DNA of 64,000 nt from Cervus elaphus (Eukaryota > Chordata > Mammalia > Artiodactyla > Cervidae). Shown here piece after piece: positions 58,975 to 64,000 of this stretch; positions within the stretch are counted from its first letter, which is position 1, and each line of letters starts with the position of its first letter. The notes under the pieces are model-generated. The model was given only the letters and a program-made list of their open reading frames with translations, was not told where the DNA came from and made no database searches. The DNA lies in contig NC_057835.1 of NCBI RefSeq assembly GCF_910594005.1, forward strand, positions 43,982,001-44,046,000, in the 5' to 3' direction. The position numbers and the translations under genes are program-made.

Positions 58975-59936
58975 AAGAAAGTTCTAGGACCTACAATATA
59001 TTTCCCAACCTGGGGATCCAGCAAAGGGACTGAGAACCCCCGGGAATTTTATTTTGGAGTCCAGTGGGATTTGACTACAGAACTTCCACAAGACTCAGGA
59101 AACAGACTCCTGGAGGGACATTGGAAGCCAGGAGAAAGGAGCAGTGTCCCCACGAGAGACTGAAGGTGAGGGTCCAGGAGTCTCCGGCAGAGGCGTGGGT
59201 TGACAGTGGCCTGCTGTGGGGTCAGAGCCACTGAATAAAACAGTGTGTGCATAAGTCTTTTTGAAGGAGGTCACCATTACCACCAATAACCCTACCACAG
59301 TTTGGCCCCAGGCCAAACAATGGGGAGAGAACACAGCTCAGCCCATCAGTAAAAATTGGATTAAAGATTTGATGAGCATAGCCCCACCCATCAGAACAAG
59401 GCCCAGGTTCACCCACAGTCAATCTCTCCAATAAGGAAGCTTCCATAAGTCTCTAATCCTTATCCATCAGAGGGCCAACAGAATGAAAACCACAGTCACA
59501 GAAAACTAAACAAACTGATCACATGGATCACAGCCTTGTCTAACTCAATGAAACTCTGAGCTGTGCTGTGTATGTCCACCCAAGATGGACAAGTCTTGGT
59601 GGAGAGTTCTGACAAAATGTGGTCCACTGGAGAAGAGAATGACAAACCACTTCAGTATTCTGGCCTTGAGAACCTCAAGGACAGCATGAAAAGCCAAAAA
59701 GATATGACACTGAAAGATGAACTCCCCAGGTCAGTAGGTGCCCAATATGCTACTGGAGATCAGTGGAGAAGTAACTCCAAAAAGAATAAAGAGACAGAGC
59801 CAAAGCAAAAACAACACCCAGTTGTGAGGTGACTGGTAATGGAAGTAAAGCCCAATGCTGTTTTTTTTTTTTTTTTTTTTAATGCAACAATATTGCATAG
59901 GAACCTGGAATGTTAGGTCCATGAATTATATGTAGA

Positions 59937-60654
59937 TTGGAAATGGTGAAACAGGAGATGGCAAGAGTGAACATCAACATTTTAGGAATCAGTGAACTAA
60001 AATGGACCAGAATTGGTGAATTTAATTCAGATGAACATTATATCTACTACTGTGGGCAAGAATTCCTTAGAAGAAATGGAGTAGCCCTCATAGTCAACAA
60101 AAGAGTTCAAAATGCAGTAAGTACTTGGGTGTAATCTCAAAAATGACAGAATGATCTCTGCTCGTTTCCAAGGAAAACCATTCAATATCACAGTAATCCA
60201 AGTCTATGCCCCAACCACTAATTCCAAAGAAGCTGAAGTTGAATGATTCTATGATGACCTACTAGACTTTCTAGAACTAACAACGAAAAAAGATGTCCTT
60301 TTTATTATAGGGGACTGAAATGCAAAAGTAGGAAGAGATACCTGGAGTAACAGACAAGTTTGGTGTTGGAGTACAAAATAAAGCAAGGTAACAGAATTGT
60401 GTCAAGAGAAAACACTGGTCATAGCAAACACCCTCTTCCAACAACCCAAGAGGCAACTCTACACATGGACATCATCAGGTGGTCAATACCAAAATCAGAC
60501 TGACTTAATTCTTTTCAGCCAAAGACAGAGAAATGCTATACAGTCAGCAAAAACAAGACCTGGAGCTGACTGTGGCTTAGATCATAAACTCCTTATTGCA
60601 AAATTCAGATTTAAATTAAAGAAAGTAGGAAAAACAACCAGACCATTCAGGTAA
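59937..60654 (+). pseudogene. BovB endonuclease remnant
   Basis: The frame 59937-60134 carries the start of the AP-like endonuclease with GISELKWT (catalytic Glu) and YYCGQEF. It ends in a stop at 60132-60134. In continuing frames VYAPTT can be read, then GD followed by a stop (tga at about 60316-60318) where Trp precedes NAK in related copies. The last part, 60397-60654, contains ADCGLDHKLL with the terminal Asp-His of the fold. At least three stops inactivate it. Confidence 0.8.
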
Positions 60655-60725
60655 GACCCAAATCAAATCCCTTACCACTATACAGAGAAAGTGACAAATA
60701 GATTCAAGGGATTTGATCTGATAGA

Positions 60726-62205
60726 GTGCCTGAAGAACAATGGATAGAAGTTCATGACATTGTACAGGAGGCAGTGATCAAGACCATACCTAAGAAAAAG
60801 AAATGCAAAAAGGCAAAATGGTTGTCTGAGAAGGGCTTTCAAATAGCCAAGAAAAGAAGAGATGAGAAAAGCAAAGTAGAAAAAGGAAAAATATACTCAT
60901 CTGAATGCAGAGTTCCAAAGAATAGCAAGGAGAGATAAGAAAGATTTTCTAAGTGATGAATGCAAAGAAATAGAGGAAAACAATAGAATGGGAAAGACTA
61001 GAGATCTCTTCAAGAAAATTAGAGATACCAAGGGATATCATCTTTCACGCAAAGATGGGCACAATAAATGACAGAAATGGTGTGGACCTAACAGAAGCAG
61101 AAGACATTAAGAAAAGATGGCAGGAATACACAGAAGAGCTATATAGAAAATATCTTAATGACCCCGAAAACCACGATGGTGTGATCACTCACCTAGAGCC
61201 AGATATCCTGAGATGTGAAGTCAAGTGGGCCTTAGGAAGCATCACTACAAACAAAGATAGTAGAAGTGATGGAATTCCAGCTGAGCTGTTTCAAATCCTA
61301 AAAGATGAAGTTGTGACAATGCTGCACTCAATATGCCAGTAAATTTGGAAAACTCAACAGTGGTCACAGGATTGAAAAAATTTAGTTTTCATTCCAATCC
61401 TTAAGAAAGGCAATGCCAAAGAATGTTCAAACTACTGCACAATTGCACTCAGCCACATGCTAGCAAAGAAATGCTCAAAATTCTCCAGGTGAAGCTTCAA
61501 TTGTATGTGAACTGAGAGCTTCCAGATATTCAAGCAGGATTTAGAAAAAGCAGAGGAACCAGAGATCCAACTGTCAATATCTGTTGGATCATAGGAAAAG
61601 CAAGAGTTCCATAAGAAAATCTACTTCTGCTTTATTGACTACACCAAAGCCTTTGACTGTGTAGATCACAACAAACTGTGGAAAATTCTTAAAGAGATGG
61701 GAATACCAGACCACCTGACCTTCCTCCTGAGAAACCTGTATGCAGCTCAAGAAGCAATAGTTAGAACTGGACATGAACAATGGATTGGTTCCAAATTGGG
61801 AAAGGAGTACATCAAGGCTGTGTATTATCACCCTGCTTATTTAGCAAATATGCCAAATACATCATGAGAAGTGCTGGTCTGTATGAAGCACAAGCTGGAA
61901 TTAGGATTGACAGAAGTATCAGTAACCTCAAAGATGCAGATGACACCACCCTTATGGCAGAAAGCAAAAAGGAACTAAAGAGACTCTTGATGAACGTGAA
62001 AGAGGAGAGTGAAAAAGCTGGCTTAAAACTCACCATTCAAAAAACTAAGACCATGGCATCCAGTCCCATCATTTCATGGCAAATAGATGGGGAAACAATG
62101 GAAACAGTGACAGATTTCTTTGAGGGGGGGGCTCCAAAATCATTGCAGATGATGGCTGTAGCCATGAAATTAAAAGACACTTGCTCCTTGGAAGAAAAGC
62201 TATGA
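60726..62205 (+). pseudogene. BovB reverse-transcriptase remnant
   Basis: Broken frames cover the linker (60726-60938), fingers (61055-61342), motif A FIDYTKAFDCVDHNKLW near 61625-61680, motif B GVHQGCVLSPCLF near 61800-61845 and motif C near 61930. There the usual Tyr of YADD is replaced (L-K-D-A-D-D-T-T), although both aspartates remain. The stop at 61340-61342 and several shifts between 61345 and 61780 separate the frames. Confidence 0.82.
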
Positions 62206-62715
62206 ACAACCCAAAAAGCATATTAAAAATCAAAGACATTACTTTGCCAACAAAGGTCTGTCTAGTCAAAGCTATGGTTTTTCCAGGAGTTGTGTATGGA
62301 TGTGAGAGTTGGACCATAAAGAAAGTTGAGTGCCAGAAGAATTGGTGCTTTTGAAATGTGGTGTTGGAGCAGACTCTTGAGAGTCCCTTGGACAGCAAGG
62401 AGATCAACCCAGTCAATCCTAAAGGAAATCGGTCCTGAGTATTGATGGGAAGGACTGATGCTGAATTTGAAGCTCCAATATTTTGGCCACCTGATACGAA
62501 GAACTGACTCATTGGAAAAGACCGTGATGCTGGGGAAGATTGAAGGCAGGAGGAGAAGGGGACATTAGAGGATGAAATGTTCGGATTGTATCACCAACTC
62601 AATGGACATGATTTTGGGCATGCTTTGGGAACTGGTGATGGACAGGGAATCCTGGTGTGCTGCAGTCCATGGGGTCACAGAGTCAGACACAACTGTGACT
62701 GAACTGAACTGAAAC

Positions 62716-62900
62716 TCGACCTTGGACAAGACACTGAAACTTCCTGGCCCTCCATTGTATTTCTGTTGGATGGGATGCTTATAGTCCTTGTCCCTATATT
62801 GGAGAACAGTTGTCTGTGTCCTTAAAAAATAAAAAGAGAGGTATAGTAATGGTAAATCACCTAGAACAGTTCTTAGCACATTATAAATACTAAACATATG
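62716..62900 (+). repeat. MIR-family SINE remnant
   Basis: 'gaccttggacaagacactga' followed by 'cacctagaacagttcttagc' and 'acattataaatactaaac' is the MIR core-to-3' order. Confidence 0.7.
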
Positions 62901-63775
62901 TTCACTTTTTTAAAGACTTCTTTCCAAATGGACCTCTCAGTAAATCACTCTTTAATTTATCCCTTATTTAAAAAAAATCATATTACAATTAAACCAAAAT
63001 AATATATAAAACAATAATAGCATTTGTATAATATTATTTAAAAGTCAAAGGACATATAAATATATGGTGGTTTTTTTTGAAGCATGATATATTTACAAAA
63101 TATAGTTTCCTAAATACATTTTTTTTTATGTTGCTGTTTCTGTAGAGCAAATGTGAGATAAGGAGATAGAAAGCTTCTTGGACTTTGTTGGAATTACTCC
63201 CACATCTATGTAGTAAGTGATGAATTAAAATAAATTATAATCATTTAGATCTTCATATGAACTCATGACATAGAAAGAACGAGTGAACAATAATTTACTT
63301 ATAAGAAAGAATCAGAAGTATAGATAGCTTGTCCATTTTTAAGTTTACTTTTAAAATTTAGAGAAAAGTCCAATTCATTATCTTCTCATGACAACTTCAC
63401 AAACTATCAGATTCAGCATAACATTTTCCCCTCTAAGTCCATACAGCGATGCACAGTCGCTGCTATCTCCCAAAGCCTCTTGTTTTCACCTTCTTGATTA
63501 AACTGGATAAGGGATTGTGGGAGCCCTTGAAGTGGAAAAAGAGGTTGAGACCATCAAAAGAAGATGGAGTTGAATTTTTTAAATGCAGTAATTAGACAAG
63601 TGAGAGAAAGAAACATGAAATTACTACAAATGCAAAAACACAGAGAGATATAGAAGACAGACTTGGTTGCTACATGTGTGGGTAAGTTAGGAACTGAGGC
63701 TGGGGACTAAAATAGAACCGAGGTCCTAAAACCTTTGCATCCTAGATTAAGGTACTGATATAGAACATAAACAGG
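62901..63775. other. Unique AT-rich sequence
   Basis: No gene or repeat recognised. Confidence 0.5.
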
Positions 63776-63990
63776 GCTTCCCAGGTAATGCTTCTGGTAA
63801 AGAATCCATCTGCCAGCGCAGGAGATGCAAGAGACTTAGGTTGAATACCTGGGTCAGAAAGATCCCTGGGAATAGGAAATGGCAATCCAGTCCAAAATCT
63901 TTGCCTGGAAAATTCCATGGAGAGTGGAGCCAGGCAGGCTACAGTCCAAGGGGCTGCAAAGAGTCAGACACGACTGAGTGCACTTAGGAA
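63776..63990 (+). mobile_element. Bov-tA-type SINE near window end
   Basis: Sense SINE from 'gggcttcccaggtaatgct' to 'agacacgactgagtgcac', apparently complete. Confidence 0.87.
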
Positions 63991-64000
63991 GTAAATACTT

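Larger units (their letters stand above)
58975..62712 (+). mobile_element. Nearly full-length BovB LINE, 3.7 kb, inactive
   Basis: Sense BovB in full order: a GC-richer non-repetitive leader (58975-59464), the leader body shared with the copy at 57174 ('catcagagggc' onward, 59465-59860), a T20-like run at about 59861-59880, endonuclease (59880-60650), linker and RT (60650-62200), C-terminus and 3' end ('gtgactgaactgaactgaa' at 62712). Stops and frameshifts break ORF2 throughout. No clear target-site duplication was found, partly because the exact 5' end is uncertain. Confidence 0.85.

Overview
This is mammalian nuclear DNA from a bovid ruminant (cattle, sheep or goat type; the species cannot be told from the window). 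The diagnostic signals are many copies of the ruminant BovB LINE, tRNA/BovB-derived SINEs (Bov-tA, BovA, Bov-A2), CHR-type SINEs and a ruminant L1 subfamily with a characteristic 3' UTR. The family names come from my knowledge of these repeats; no database search was run. I find no host protein-coding gene that I can support. Nearly every long reading frame is a decayed LINE reverse-transcriptase fragment or its antisense shadow.

Layout. 1-3.3 kb: AT-rich DNA with a solo ERV LTR inserted in an older MLT1-like LTR. 3.3-9 kb: one ancient L1 broken by L1, BovB and SINE insertions, up to three levels deep. 9-12.6 kb: a 2.1-kb BovB with split reverse transcriptase, then a SINE cluster. 12.6-24.4 kb: mostly unique DNA with scattered SINEs, a U6-L1 chimeric retropseudogene (14,976-15,313) and rearranged BovB pieces. 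24.5-26 kb: a young 5'-truncated L1 with a 17-bp target-site duplication (TSD). 26-31.4 kb: mostly unique DNA, including a small CpG-bearing TATA-containing islet. 31.9-37.9 kb: a long artiodactyl L1 interrupted by a younger antisense L1 and by a BovB. 38-49.7 kb: BovB pieces, SINEs, a tailless tRNA-Met retropseudogene (40,573-40,646) and a 33-bp triplicate. 50-54.2 kb: another L1 riddled with SINEs. 55-57.5 kb: a BovB with an inverted 5' end, its TSD, and an L1 inside it. 59-62.7 kb: a nearly full-length but dead BovB. 63.8 kb to the end: unique DNA and a last SINE.

The window works as a record of LINE-driven retrotransposition: L1 and BovB supplied the enzymes, SINEs and small RNAs (U6, tRNA-Met) were carried as passengers, and TSDs mark many single events. 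The most interesting items are the U6-L1 template-switch product, the tailless tRNA half, the twin-primed BovB, and two unrelated BovB 5' leaders that join the same downstream body.
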